DNA from: Powellomyces hirtus
Taxonomy: Eukaryota > Chytridiomycota > Chytridiomycetes > Spizellomycetales > Powellomycetaceae
DNA: 64,000 nt
NCBI GenBank assembly: GCA_025526995.1
Contig: JAHLKG010000002.1
Coordinates: 1,612,001 to 1,676,000, forward strand
Direction of reading: 5' to 3'
The position numbers were made by a program, and so were the translations under genes. Shown in pieces: positions 41,277-52,102 of this stretch. The notes beneath the pieces were generated by a model that was not told the origin of the DNA, did not search any database, and worked only from the letters and a program-made list of their open reading frames with translations. How positions within the stretch are numbered: position 1 is the first letter of the stretch; each line of letters opens with the position of its first letter.

Positions 41277-43340
41277 ATGACGAAACACTCTTCACCCGCC
41301 GAAATGACAAAGGACAAGCCTCTTCTCAAAGGTCCGCACAACACCACCTACGCTACTGTTTGCGCTGGTGTCACACTTTCCATGGAGACATTTTACCGCG
41401 AAACCAACACTCAGGGTCTCAGCAACCTTCCCAAGTACCGAGGATGCATCATGTAAGTGGGGGGCGTCTGCTTATAGAACCTATCTGCACGTGAGCCTCA
41501 TGCTAAACCCATGGCTTTTTTATTTTAGAGCTTCGTGAGTTCATGACTGACCAAAACGCCCTTGAAAACTGCAAGTCTGACTGATTATTTTTTTTTCCTC
41601 TCCGCAAATGAAGCAATCACTGGAACATGGCTACAGACATTGGCGCTCTGATGCAGACATGTCCCCGCAAAGTTCACTTCTGGACAAAAGCCGAGTTGTT
41701 CAAGGGCCCCGTCCTTGTGAAAATGTTCATGGAAGCCATGGGATGTCTTCCTGTCAAACGAAACTCCCGATCCGGCAAAAAAGAGTCTAACGACAACTTG
41801 TTCCAACACACCATAAACACTTTGATCAGGTATGCGTCTTGTGACGTCACGCCGCATTCATCTCCGGTATGCAAACCCAATGTCGTTCAATTCTCTGTAG
41901 AGGTGGAGTCATTGCGATTTTCCCGGAAGGTCTGTATCATCACAAAGAGTTCGAGTTCCTGTATCTTCCGCGTTGACTGAAATGTGTTGGGATCATAGGG
42001 ACAAGTCACCACACTGCCCATGTCACTGACCTCAAGGACGGCGCGTCATGGGCCGCTCTTCAGAATGCGGCTGCAACCGCTGATCCGGCCGACTACGCCC
42101 CGGTTGTCCCAGTGGGAATAACTTACGAACCCATAAAATACACTTGGAGGAATCGTGTCCATGTCCGGTGAGTGTCCGTCACAACCTTTTCTTCACTGTG
42201 GTATATCTGTGTCCAGTTGTCTGACACATCTTCCCTTGTAGATATGGAACTCCAGTCGAGATGGAGCCATTCCTTGAGGAGTTCGCGACAGATCAGCGAT
42301 CGGCCGTGAAGAAGCTGACGGCCGCTATTCAGCAAGGTCTCAAATCTGTGACCATCAACGCGCCTGATTGGTAAAACGCCTGATGAGATCTGCCCATCGG
42401 AATCAACCGTCATTGACATCATTCTTTGGGGATGACAGGGAAACTTTGGACGAAGCATACCGCATGCAATCGGTGGTCCTGGGCCACACTGCTTGTGCAG
42501 GAGACTTGGAAAGCATTACCATCATTCTCGATTTGTTGAAAGAAAAATCACCCGCGTTTGTTGGTGTCGTTGGACAAGTGGATGAGTATTACCTGCAGCT
42601 GAAGGCGATGGGTCTGAAAGACAGAGATCTGGAGATTGGGAACGTGCCTAAAGTGATCTCCTTGGTAACGAACGTTGCAATCCACCTGTTCTTTGCGCTG
42701 GTGTCACTGATTTACATCCTTCCATGTAAGCGTCTCACAGCCATGTCTTGACTTACGACATTGATATCAGAGGCGAAACTCTTACCTTTCTCCCTTCTTA
42801 GCTTTTGTCCTTCACCTTCCATGGTTCCTCGTGGTCCTGTACCTCAAGCACTCAGAAAGGTTCCCGGAATCCAAGGCCCAGAAGCAAATCTTCTCGTCTT
42901 ATGTCTTGCTGCCCATGTCATACACGCTCGTATACTTTGTGCTGACATCTCTGGCGGGGGCTACAACCTGGTGGGACAAAGTTTGGTACTTTTCAGTACT
43001 CATGATCTCGGGTTTCGTATTTCCGCGGGCCGAAGACTATCGCCGACAAGCTTTCAACACACTGGGGACCTCTGTTCGTTTGTTGTTCGCACGTGCGATG
43101 TGCGGGCGCAGTGCATTGAACGACGTTCTCCACCAGCGAGATCTCGCTCGGGAGGCACTTTCAGCTCATATTGATCCCATTAAGCGAAAGCAGAGGACGA
43201 TCGATGAGCGGAAGGCGGACGGTCTCGTAAATAGGGGAACATCGAACGAAACCAGCATAGAAGCAGACCATAAAGGTGTGAATGGAATCTCGCTCGCCGA
43301 TGGCGCTCTCAAGCAGCGCGTCCCTATATCGACAAAGTGA
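41277..43340 (+). CDS. Glycerolipid acyltransferase, PlsC/GPAT type (SCT1/GPT2-like), 8 exons
   Basis: Exons 41277-41452, 41529-41534, 41614-41829, 41901-41929, 41999-42167, 42242-42370, 42439-42725 and 42802-43340 sum to 1551 nt (516 aa plus stop). PlsC-type motifs are IIASNHWNMATD (motif I, His and Asp present), IFPEGTSH (motif III) and VVPVGITY (motif IV). Hydrophobic stretches near IHLFFALVSLIYILP and FVLHLPWFLVVLYL indicate two or more membrane segments, as in ER acyltransferases. It probably adds the first acyl chain to glycerol-3-phosphate or dihydroxyacetone phosphate. It is shorter than yeast SCT1/GPT2 (about 750 aa). Exon 2 is only 6 nt (AGCTTC), with good splice sites on both sides. 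Skipping it keeps the frame and removes Ala-Ser before NHW. Confidence 0.85.
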
Positions 43341-43726
43341 CGCGGCAAGACCCTACGGGCTTCTCCCCCCCCCCCCCCCCTCCTCCCCCATCATGACTGA
43401 CTCGGAAGCCGGACTTCATCACATCCGAAGCGCGATGGAGGGCCAGAGCTCGACTCGGGGTGTCTGATCAATATAGCAGTAACTTTTTTGTGTATATTTC
43501 TGGTAGAACTTTATATTATTTCTTTCTGTGTATCTGCAGTCTCTCTACTCTTCGTACATACAGACCTTCTCGATCAAGTTGGGGCTTGATGCCGTCAATC
43601 TTGATAACGTAAGCTTCGACGACGCGCCTCAGTGAAGATCAGAGTTGCGGTCAATTTGTAGTTTGCTGTGGTACGTACGTGTGAATAGAGAGCGAAGACA
43701 CCAACTCCCGTAAAACAACCGCCATC
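43341..43726. other. Intergenic region with a C16 tract
   Basis: About 390 bp between the acyltransferase and the SNARE gene. A run of 16 C lies at 43365-43380. No gene seen. Confidence 0.6.
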
Positions 43727-45059
43727 ATGACTGGTCAGTACAGAACTCGAAACTGTGTTTGACTCTAGAATGAATGAAACAGACATGATCTAATCGTTAT
43801 TGGGGGGGAAAACTCAATTGTGTGACTAGAACTCGACGACTATGATGAGGAGATGACAGAGGTCTTGCAGCAGATTGAGGGGATACTGGACCGAGAAATC
43901 AGCAGATTGCGCGGGCAAGAGAAAATAGAGGTGTGTATGGAACCACAAACAAGACAGCGCACATCACCCGTCCACGTACACCCAGAAGACAGGCAAAGAA
44001 ATGACTGGCACTATTTTTCTGATATGTTTCGTCTTGGATGTGTGTGGGTGTTTTAGAAATGCAGCTATCTGAAAAACCGGCTAGCAAGAGCGAAAAAAAT
44101 CCACCGCTCGATTGTGGTCGAGACGCGCGAGTTGTCCGGGTCGCGGCAAGCCGAGTGGGAAAACAAGGCCCGCGCGTACGATACCCAGATTGCCAAACTC
44201 GCGCAGGATGTCGAATGGGCCGAGAAGAGTGCCGAGCGAGATGGGGACGGGGGCGGCGCGGGGATGGCAAAGAAGCGAAGTATGAGCTTTGGGTTTTTGG
44301 TTGGGATTTGTTTTGGCTGGTTTGTGGTAGAGAGTGATAGATGGGTTTGCTAACTCGCCATATGGTGGTGGTGTTGTTTTTTTTTGGTTTTCTTTTTTGG
44401 CGGCGATAGTGGAAGAACAAACGACAAAAGAAATAACAAGCACCGCAATACAAATCCAGGAACAAACACAACAATCCACAACACGGGCAAAACGGATGGT
44501 GGAGGAGACATTAGAGGTACAATCTCCCCCACACCCCACACCATCCCTTATGCCGCAACCCCTTCCAATCAGATTTTGTCGCCCCACATAGATGGGTCTC
44601 GCGGTAAAAGACGAAGTCGTCAAACAAGGCCAACAAATGGGTAAAGTCCAAGAAGATCTCGAGCAGGTTGATAATAACCTCAAACGAGCGGAAAAGCAGC
44701 TGCGGGTGTTTGTGAGGTGAGTGGTCCCCCGCAAATCACCACTATCGATATTCGTCGTCGTTCCGCTATACTCAACGACACAATTTTTTTTTGCTTTGTT
44801 TCGTTTGTTAGACGTATGGCGACGGATAAGATCTTCATCATATTCATCATGCTGATCGTCATCCTCGTTATCGTGGCCATTGTGCTGTACGTGCTCAAGA
44901 CGAAAGGAATCATCGACGGTAAGAAGTTCTGCACCCAAATCTCTGTTTTCTGTTGTATCGGTTACTCACTCCTCCTTCATGTTTTCTCAACACCACCACA
45001 CAGTCGGCGAAGGCGGAATAACAATCCCAGCAAAAGCCGTAGCCCCCGCAGATCCCTAA
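43727..45059 (+). CDS. SNARE protein (Q-SNARE, NPSN/Vti1-like), 7 exons
   Basis: Exons 43727-43733, 43830-43930, 44057-44279, 44410-44516, 44592-44716, 44812-44918 and 45004-45059 sum to 726 nt (241 aa plus stop). The N-terminal half is a charged helical bundle (ILDREISRLRGQEKIE, then RQAEWENKARAYDTQIAKL). A SNARE heptad region follows, ending MGKVQEDLEQVDNNLKRAEK with a central Gln. Next comes RRMATDK and a single transmembrane segment (IFIIFIMLIVILVIVAIVLYV) with a short tail. Tail-anchored topology and the ATDK junction resemble plant NPSN and Vti1-type Qb-SNAREs. It should act in membrane fusion on the secretory or endosomal route. The first exon is only 7 nt. Confidence 0.8.
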
Positions 45060-45503
45060 AACCCACATTAGCCATCCCCCCTTCAGACACCCCCAATACG
45101 CGCCACCATCTTCCTCTTTCACACTTCCGACTTTTTCCTTCCCCTCTGCTTACGGGCGGGCGATCCCGCTGTGGTTTTTGTCCCGCCCACCGTACAATTG
45201 TATTAACATATCCATTATTTCCCGTCAAATGCATACGTCAATGAAGATGTCCGTGAGATGTGCACCCGCGGGACCTGGCAAATGTGAAAGGAATCAGGAT
45301 TTTTTCCATCTGTGTTTGGCCAACGTGACGCTTTCCGGATGCGTTTCCCGGTTGCGGCGCTGGAGAAGAGCAGAGTGTCGCCGTCCACGATGTGGCGTGG
45401 CCGAATGGGATCCAGGACAGGTTCGACGTTGATGCCAGTCGGCTCTCTCTTCAGATTTGATGCACACCCGTGAAATGGGTGACAGGAGCTTGAGCCTTAG
45501 ATA
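45060..45503. other. Convergent intergenic region
   Basis: About 440 bp between the 3' ends of the SNARE and the vezatin-like gene. It would hold both 3' UTRs. Nothing else seen. Confidence 0.5.
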
Positions 45504-47733
45504 TCAAACATCACCCTTGCGCAACTGCAAAACATTCTTCAACTCAAACATGAGCGTTTCCTGAACAAGCCGGTCAGCCTTTGTCCGGCTCTGTTAAAAA
45601 ATGTAAGCATGTTTTGTTACTAACCAATGGCATTCAGATTATCGCATCACGTACCTCAGCTTCCCGTTTGAGTTTCTGCACTCTTATGCGTTCTTCGCGT
45701 GAGATCTTCTGGTTCTGCTCAAGCCGTCAACACTCAACACATGAGATCCGACCGTTTTTCGAACCGTACCTTTGCCCTTACAACCTCTTCATGATACCCC
45801 TCGTAAATAACCTCACTTCCTTCAAGTTCCTCCGGATTGCTCTCCACACTATCATGAATCGCTAACGGTTCGACGTCTGCTCCAACATCCCCGCTTTCTA
45901 GTTGTTCCGCGTCGATAAAAACGGGCATTGAAAGGTCAGCGGTGAAGGAAGGTGTGGTGAGATCAGCGAGGAGATCGCGAGTGTGCTTCCAGGATGTGGA
46001 GAGCGCGGTGATGTCGGTTAATAAGGCATCGAATTGCTGCAAGATCCCGGTTGGGTCACATTCCGCTGTTGGGAGGGAGAAACAGCGTGTGTGTCAAGAA
46101 CGTGATCCAACAAGATTGTGTAAAGTGTTCACGTACCTTGGACGTCTTGCGCCGAGATCAGAACTTTTGTTCTAACTTCTTGCAATCGGTGATTCAAGAA
46201 ATTGAGACTGTCCAGAGCCTTGCTGGTAGCGCGTGTTTTCCCATGCGGTACAGAGCTCTGTTTGTCCTCGCCAACCTTAAGATCTGTGGTACATTGGAAG
46301 GGTCAGTGGGACTGACTATTGAGCATGCAGTTACGAATCCCTCACTTGATTCCAAGTCCGAAGCTTCCTTCATCCACTCGCATCCCATGTCCATAGTCGC
46401 AACCAACGCCTCAAGTACCGATCTCACCACGTTCAAGCGGCCGTACCAGTCACTTGTGCTCGCCGCAGGGACAACCACCAGTAACGTGCTCAACACGTCA
46501 ACATTGAGTTGGTTGGTGATCAGAAGCGCGTCTTTGAGAGCGGCGATGCAGTGATCATCCACATCAGCTGGAGCACTCTGAGCCGGGGGCAAATCGGCAG
46601 GATTCTCGGTTTCGGTTAGGATGATATTGTTGAGGGCGAGACCCCCCATTGCCAGTTCCGTGATGGCGCATTTGATGGCTTTATGGACGGCGTGGCGGAG
46701 TGCAGCACAGCGTTTGGCGCCAGATGATCGTTCCACAAAGCTGATGGGGGACAATGCGGTGGATCTGCGAAAACGCCCACAAGGGTTCAGATGAGATTGG
46801 TTCCCTGCCCAAAATGATTTTTAACGGCGGGGTGTTTTTCTTACAGCCGGTATCCGCGTGCGACCAGTTCAACTTCCTGGATGGTGCGGATGCCCTTTCT
46901 TGCCGTTGAATCAAAGGTGCGGACAGATTGGAGGTAGGTATCGAGAATGATGAGCGTGCGGCGGCGGAAGGACATGGACTGGCATTCGTTCTACGAGAGT
47001 CGCAGTTGGCATCATTTCAAATTTTTTTGGGAGGGGAGGATCTATCAAACAAGACCAACTGACCGCCGTTTTTCCAATCAGGGGAGACAGGGCGATCAGG
47101 AACAGCCCATGAACACTCCATTTGACCTTCAACGGCAGGTTCTTCGCCAACGGATTCAGAAACATCCACCCAACTACCATCCATGATGCAACTCCAGCAG
47201 TCAAGCCCAACACAGCAGGACTCTTCCAAATCCGCTCCCTCGACCTTCTTTCTATACGCGGACCCCCTTGCTCAGATGAACTCAATTGATCGAGCAAGAA
47301 CGCATAGATGCGTTCTTTGAAAGCGCTGTGAAAACCACTACGGGGATCTGAGTTCACATCAAGACGGAACGGGAATGCTCGTGCGGACTGGGCGTTGGAA
47401 ATCAATATATTGTTCCGTATAGGATGCACGACGATGCATATGCTGCACCTTCCAGATCAGTGACCAAAAGTCCCAAAACTTCGTTCTCATGCACGGTTGG
47501 GTATAGACAGCATCTTCCACCGCTTGTACTCGGGCTTCAGCCGGTAAAGCCGGGTCGCCTGTCTCTTCGATGGCTGGGGAGAAAAACGGCGTCGGTATGG
47601 GTCATAGTTTCTCTTTCACGAGGGTCAAACCCTCGACCTGTCAATTCCACGCACATTCAAAGTACGCTCCAAGCGGGGAGTCGTCGTAAATGACCACCTC
47701 TTCCACAGCCTCCACTTTGCACGGGCTCGGCAT
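45504..47733 (-). CDS. Vezatin-like myosin-binding membrane protein, multi-exon
   Basis: The start is taken as ATG 47733 (MPSPCKVEAVEEVVIYDDSPLG). Introns supported by splice sites and frame are 46991-47063, 46765-46854, 46284-46345, 46066-46136, 45715-45769 and 45591-45654. Two more lie in the 5' part, one near 47575-47655 and one near 47355-47440 whose exact ends I could not fix. The middle has two adjacent hydrophobic segments (AVLGLTAGVASWMVVGWMF and VHGLFLIALSPLIG). These are followed by the typical RKGIRTIQEVELVARGYRLS stretch, then coiled helices and a basic C-terminal helix. The pattern matches the myosin-binding/vezatin family, whose fungal members include peroxisome inheritance factors. 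A role in tethering organelles or membranes to myosin is inferred. Confidence 0.65.
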
Positions 47734-48024
47734 GCCAAGCGGGTTGCGGTTTCTGGGAGAGCCCGTTCCTGGTTGTGGTTGTGGCAAAGCGCTGCGCACG
47801 GCGTAGCACCTTGTCGCAGCACCGTGTGTCCCCCGCCCAGTCAAAGAGTCATACCGTCAACACAAGACAACACACAACGATACAACCCTCCCACCAAAAC
47901 GACAGAAGTGATACCAAACACCTCCCTCTCATATCGATATCTGATATTTTGATTGAACCGTCCTTGCCTTTTCTTTGTCCTCAAACTCCTGGTGCACGTC
48001 ACATTTCCATTTTACCCTTTCACA
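47734..48024. promoter_or_regulatory. Divergent promoter region, vezatin-like gene and CDK
   Basis: About 290 bp between two divergently oriented start codons, so both promoters must lie here. It has a CA-rich leader (CAACACAAGACAACACACAACG) typical of genes in this window, and no clear TATA box. Confidence 0.5.
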
Positions 48025-49278
48025 ATGGCTTCGGCCGCGGACAAGTACATTCGGCTGGAAAAGTTGGGCGAAGGCACGTATGCCACCGTCTACAAAGGCA
48101 AGAGCCGGCAAACCGGCGAAATACTAGCTCTCAAAGAAATCAATCTCGATGCGGAAGAAGGCGCTCCCTCCACGGCGATCCGCGAAATATCTCTCATGAA
48201 AGAACTACGACACCCAAATATCGTCCGCCTGCACGATGTCATACACACGGAGAAAACACTCACGCTGGTGTTTGAGTACATGGACCAGGATTTGAAGAAA
48301 TACATGGATGGCCTGGGCACGAATGGAATGATCATGCCTTTTACGGCGAAATCGTTCATGTTCCAACTGTTGAAAGGAATTGCATTCTGCCACGAGAACA
48401 GAGTGTTGCATAGAGACCTCAAGCCGCAAAACCTGGTAAGTGTACGGCTCGTCTTAGAGCCATCGCTGATGAATGGGCGAAATTTGGACCTCTCATCATT
48501 TTACGAATCTGTTCAGTTGATCAACAGCCTAGGCGAGCTGAAATTGGGCGACTTTGGCCTCGCGCGAGCGTTTGGGATTCCCGTCAACACCTTCTCCAAT
48601 GAAGTCGTCACACTGTGGTACCGCGCCCCGGACGTTCTCCTCGGCTCGCGCAACTACTCGACATCCATAGATATATGGTCTGCCGGCTGCATCTTTGCCG
48701 AAATGTTTTCGGGCAAACCGCTGTTCCCGGGCAAGACGAACGAGGATCAGCTGTTCAAAATCTTCAAACTGCTGGGCACCCCCGATGAAACCGTGTGGCC
48801 CAGAGTCGGCGAGCTTCCGGAATACAAAACGAATTGGCCGGTATATCCACGACAAAACTTGATCATGAAGATTCCGACGTTGGATTACACCGGCATAGAG
48901 CTTCTGTCGAGAATGTTGCAATATGACCCGAACCAGCGCATCACGGCCAAGGACGCTCTCAACCACGTGTTTTTTACCGAGCTGCACCGAAGCCAATATG
49001 GTCAGTCGGGTTCACAGCAGTTTAGGCCAGCTGGAATCCCTACCCCGATAATGACTCCTATTGGTCATACGGCCGGTTTCCCAGCAGGCATGCAGCAGCA
49101 AATACAGCAACAGATACAGCAGCCGCAGCACATGCCACACCAACTATACGCTCAGCAGGTGCAGCAACTGCAACAAATGCAGCAGCCGGGTGGAGCTCCC
49201 ATGTTGACCGCGAGCCAAATGGCTGCCATGCAGGGAATGGATGGCTCTGGAAACATGGGTGGTTTTATAGGTCAATAG
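48025..49278 (+). CDS. PHO85: PHO85/CDK5-type cyclin-dependent kinase
   Basis: Two exons, 48025-48435 and 48517-49278; the 81-bp intron would also be in frame if retained. About 390 aa. It has a glycine loop ([12 protein letters not shown]), catalytic Lys (LALKEI), the cyclin-binding helix [35 protein letters not shown] and [21 protein letters not shown]. The [23 protein letters not shown] segment, here split across quotes, is typical of yeast Pho85 and animal CDK5 rather than CDK1. The C-terminus adds a roughly 80-aa Gln/Met-rich tail not needed for kinase activity. It acts with Pcl-type cyclins in phosphate sensing, cell polarity and metabolism. The start is the first ATG after a long CT-rich leader, in the context ACAATGG. 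Confidence 0.9.
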   Translation: MASAADKYIRLEKLGEGTYATVYKGKSRQTGEILALKEINLDAEEGAPSTAIREISLMKELRHPNIVRLHDVIHTEKTLTLVFEYMDQDLKKYMDGLGTNGMIMPFTAKSFMFQLLKGIAFCHENRVLHRDLKPQNLVSVRLVLEPSLMNGRNLDLSSFYESVQLINSLGELKLGDFGLARAFGIPVNTFSNEVVTLWYRAPDVLLGSRNYSTSIDIWSAGCIFAEMFSGKPLFPGKTNEDQLFKIFKLLGTPDETVWPRVGELPEYKTNWPVYPRQNLIMKIPTLDYTGIELLSRMLQYDPNQRITAKDALNHVFFTELHRSQYGQSGSQQFRPAGIPTPIMTPIGHTAGFPAGMQQQIQQQIQQPQHMPHQLYAQQVQQLQQMQQPGGAPMLTASQMAAMQGMDGSGNMGGFIGQ

Positions 49279-49514
49279 GAACCGTCTTTCGACTGAATTC
49301 GTGGAATGCTTGTATGATATTTCTTGTATCTCGCCGATGATCGTTACAGACAAACTAATAGACTGCCCGCCACCAAAAATGCTATTTCATATGCTACTCA
49401 ATCTGTTCCGCGCTTGACATTGTTCAGCAGAATTGGCGTCGGACCTCTTGCAAATAACCTTGACCTCGCCATACTGTGCCCAAGCTTAGAACGTATCCTG
49501 ACGTTACCTTGTTT
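49279..49514. other. Convergent intergenic region
   Basis: About 235 bp between the 3' ends of the CDK and the WD40 gene. No gene seen. Confidence 0.5.
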
Positions 49515-51906
49515 TCATGTTTTCATGCTTCGCCTACCTTGCAAAGATCCCAGTGAAGAGCCTTTCGTAATTGAACAGCTGAGGATTGTGCCCTCCAGTT
49601 CTGGATCCGGGTTCCAAGTTGCGCCCGTGACAGGACCCCTTTTTTACAAAACCGACATGTCAAGTGCATAGAAAGACATAGCAGGATGTTTTTCTCCGGT
49701 CGGCGCTTACCCGTGTTGGACATGAGCTTGAATGCGGTCATCTTTCCTGGTAACAGCCTGCATACGAGCCTGTGACTAGCCCGCGCCGTAGATACTCTCA
49801 GAATCGTGTCAGACTGAACGTACATGCATTTGTCACTCACGTGTGGATCATCCGCTCGAATCTCCACCGTGCCGTCCATGCTTGCACTAAGGTACACATT
49901 TGTAAGATGGGGGCACCATTCCACTGCCGTCACTTTATCGCGATGTCGGAAATGATTGATCGACTGCATTCATGGTGAATAGAGGGAAAGACGCTGACTC
50001 ATGTACGAAGAACCAATACTTACGCTATGCTTTCCTCTCACATCCCAAATCCTGACTGTATTATCCTCTGATCCCGTAATGATACGATGAGGGTCTGACG
50101 GATGACATTGCATGCTTGTGATGGACCGTTGGTGTGCGTTCTCTCTCTTTCACAAACACGCCCAAAATGACACATATGAACTGCTATGTCTTGCCTGTGC
50201 AACCGCAAGTTGACTTACCGGAGAGGCCCCTTTCCCCCCAGGAGCACGGAAATCGAGAAACACGATGTGTCCCATGTCTGTTGACGCAACAGCACGCGAG
50301 TGGGCATCATGTACCATACTCGTTGCAGTGATTTCTCCAAGATCGGCTACTCGACACTTTTCTTTCGGCAGCAGGATTTCCTTAGGGGCAACAGACCCTA
50401 ATTTCCTAATAAGAGGACGTAGTCTAGTCTCAATCTGCCCAGTGGAATGAGCAGCGATCGATTTGCGTTCTCACCACATGTATAAATAGCCGCCGGCACC
50501 TAGTTCAATAATATTAGCCTCTCTTATCAGACTCCTAGCATAAATGAGCTCATGACAAGACATTGCCTTACCTCCAGCGACAACAGTGTCATCACGTCCC
50601 ACACTAAAAACCCCTCGACAGGCGTTCCCACCAGTATCCAGCCGCATTTGAATCTGACCCCAAAACGTGTTTTGAAAGTCCCAGATAGAGACGTAACGGG
50701 TACCCGCTGATGTTAATACCAAGTTTTTACTTGGCATACATCGGATACCATCCCGAATGTCACACGCCGTCCTATATCTGTTTTTAATTTTCTCCGAATT
50801 GTGAGCTTCTGGTAAACCCCTGGCCAGATCCAAAGTCGACTGTCTGAGTGCCGGGTTTATGTGGTCGATGTACAAGTCGACTGCAAACGCTTCCAATTGT
50901 GGAGCGGGAGATCGAGTGGCTACAAAAAACTTTTGTTTCAGGCTTGTGGGGGCAAGCTTGGTTTCGGCGCGTGGTTCCGGCACTCCCCAGGTGACAGAGT
51001 GGATATCCTGAGCCAAAGGCATGGTTTTCATGTAGATAAAGTTGTGTGAGATCGGGGCAAAGCGGTGACCCGGGAGGTCCTCGGAGTCCGTCACGGGCTC
51101 GAGCGAACTGAGTAGGTTATCCATCGACAAAGTTGCAGCCTTCGCCATGATCTTCAAATCTTCCACGTGCTCGAGAGCTTGTTTCGACAAGGGCTTTTCC
51201 TCTTCTGCCGCAGCTTCCTCCACTAGCAGCTTTAGCGCCTCCGCAATGTTCTGCTCCTGTGGTGACCCCGCAGTGACCCTCGGTGGAACCCTTCCGTGTT
51301 TGCCGGGAACAGCAATGAGAGTTCCGCGCTTGACGGGTGGTGATGGTGATGCGATGTGATTGCGTTGATTGTGCGGATGCTTTTTTGACAGGGGCTTTTC
51401 CTTTTCTGGCGCAGCTTCCTTCCCCAGGAGCTTTAGCTTCTCCGCAATGTTCTGCTCCTGTGGTGCGTCCGCAGTGACCCTCCGTGGAACCCTTCCGTGC
51501 TTGCCGGGAACAGCAATGAAAGTTCCGCGCTTGAAGGGTGGTGGTGGTGGTGGTAGCGCAATTTGGTTGCGTCGCTTGTGATTAGGCTTTCTTTTGGAAT
51601 GCTGGTGATTTTTGATGAACAAGAAGGCGTGGGAAAAAAGAAAGTCGGAGAGGTCCTTACGTTTTCCACGTGCTCGAGAGCTCTTTTCGACAGGGGCTTT
51701 TCCTCTTCTGCCGCAGCTTCCTCTACCAGCAGCTTTAGCGCCTCCGCAACGTTCTGCTCCTGTGGTGCCTCCGCAGTGTGCTTGCCGGGAACAGCAATGA
51801 GAGTTCCGCGCTTGAAGGGTGGTGGTGGTGGTAGTGGTGGTAGCGAAATTTGGTTGCGTCGCTTGTGATGAGGTTTTCTTTTGGAATGCGGGTTTTTTTT
51901 TCCCAT
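49515..51906 (-). CDS. WD40-repeat protein with duplicated N-terminal region
   Basis: The start is ATG 51906 (MGKKNPHSKRKPHHKRRN). Intron 1 is 51602-51660 and another is 50500-50571; several more split the C-terminal half. The N-terminus has three tandem versions of a basic and Pro-rich unit (KRGTLIAVPGKHGRVPP, APQEQNIAEALKLLVEEAA, EEEKPLSK). Then come WD40-type blades: VLTSAGTRYVSIWDF, HQRSITSMQCHPSDPH with ITGSEDNTVRIWDVRG, and HRDKVTAVEWCPHLTN with LSASMDGTVEI. The last exon ends GATWNPDPELEGTILS and a short tail. WD40 propellers serve as scaffolds; the specific complex is not recognisable. The join near 50490/50437 (AGGYLYMW to IETRLRP) is out of phase as I read it, so that exon border is uncertain. 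Confidence 0.65.
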
Positions 51907-52102
51907 GGTTGATGAACGAGAGGGCGTGGGAAAAAAGAAAGTCGGAGAGGTCCTTAGGCGGGGGGGGGTTCACGTCTTTGTAAATTGTAAGTGATTGCAC
52001 AGCCACGCTCATAAGCGCGTGCGTCATAATAACTTCTTGCGATCTTTCCAGCGGAGTTGAACCCACGAAGGAAGTAAGAAGAAAGAAGAAGGAAAAAGGA
52101 AC
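51907..52102. promoter_or_regulatory. Divergent promoter region, WD40 gene and permease
   Basis: About 195 bp between divergent start codons. On the minus strand, the part next to the WD40 start (51907-51957) is nearly identical to intron 1 of that gene (51602-51660). A G-run lies at about 51960-51970. Confidence 0.6.

Noticed and set aside
44081..44938. 285-codon minus-strand frame across the SNARE gene
   Set aside because: It runs through exons and introns of a well-supported gene on the other strand.
47570..47660. tRNA-like T-arm (GAGGGTCAAACCCTC)
   Set aside because: No acceptor, D or anticodon arms at the right spacing. It lies in an intron of the vezatin-like gene.
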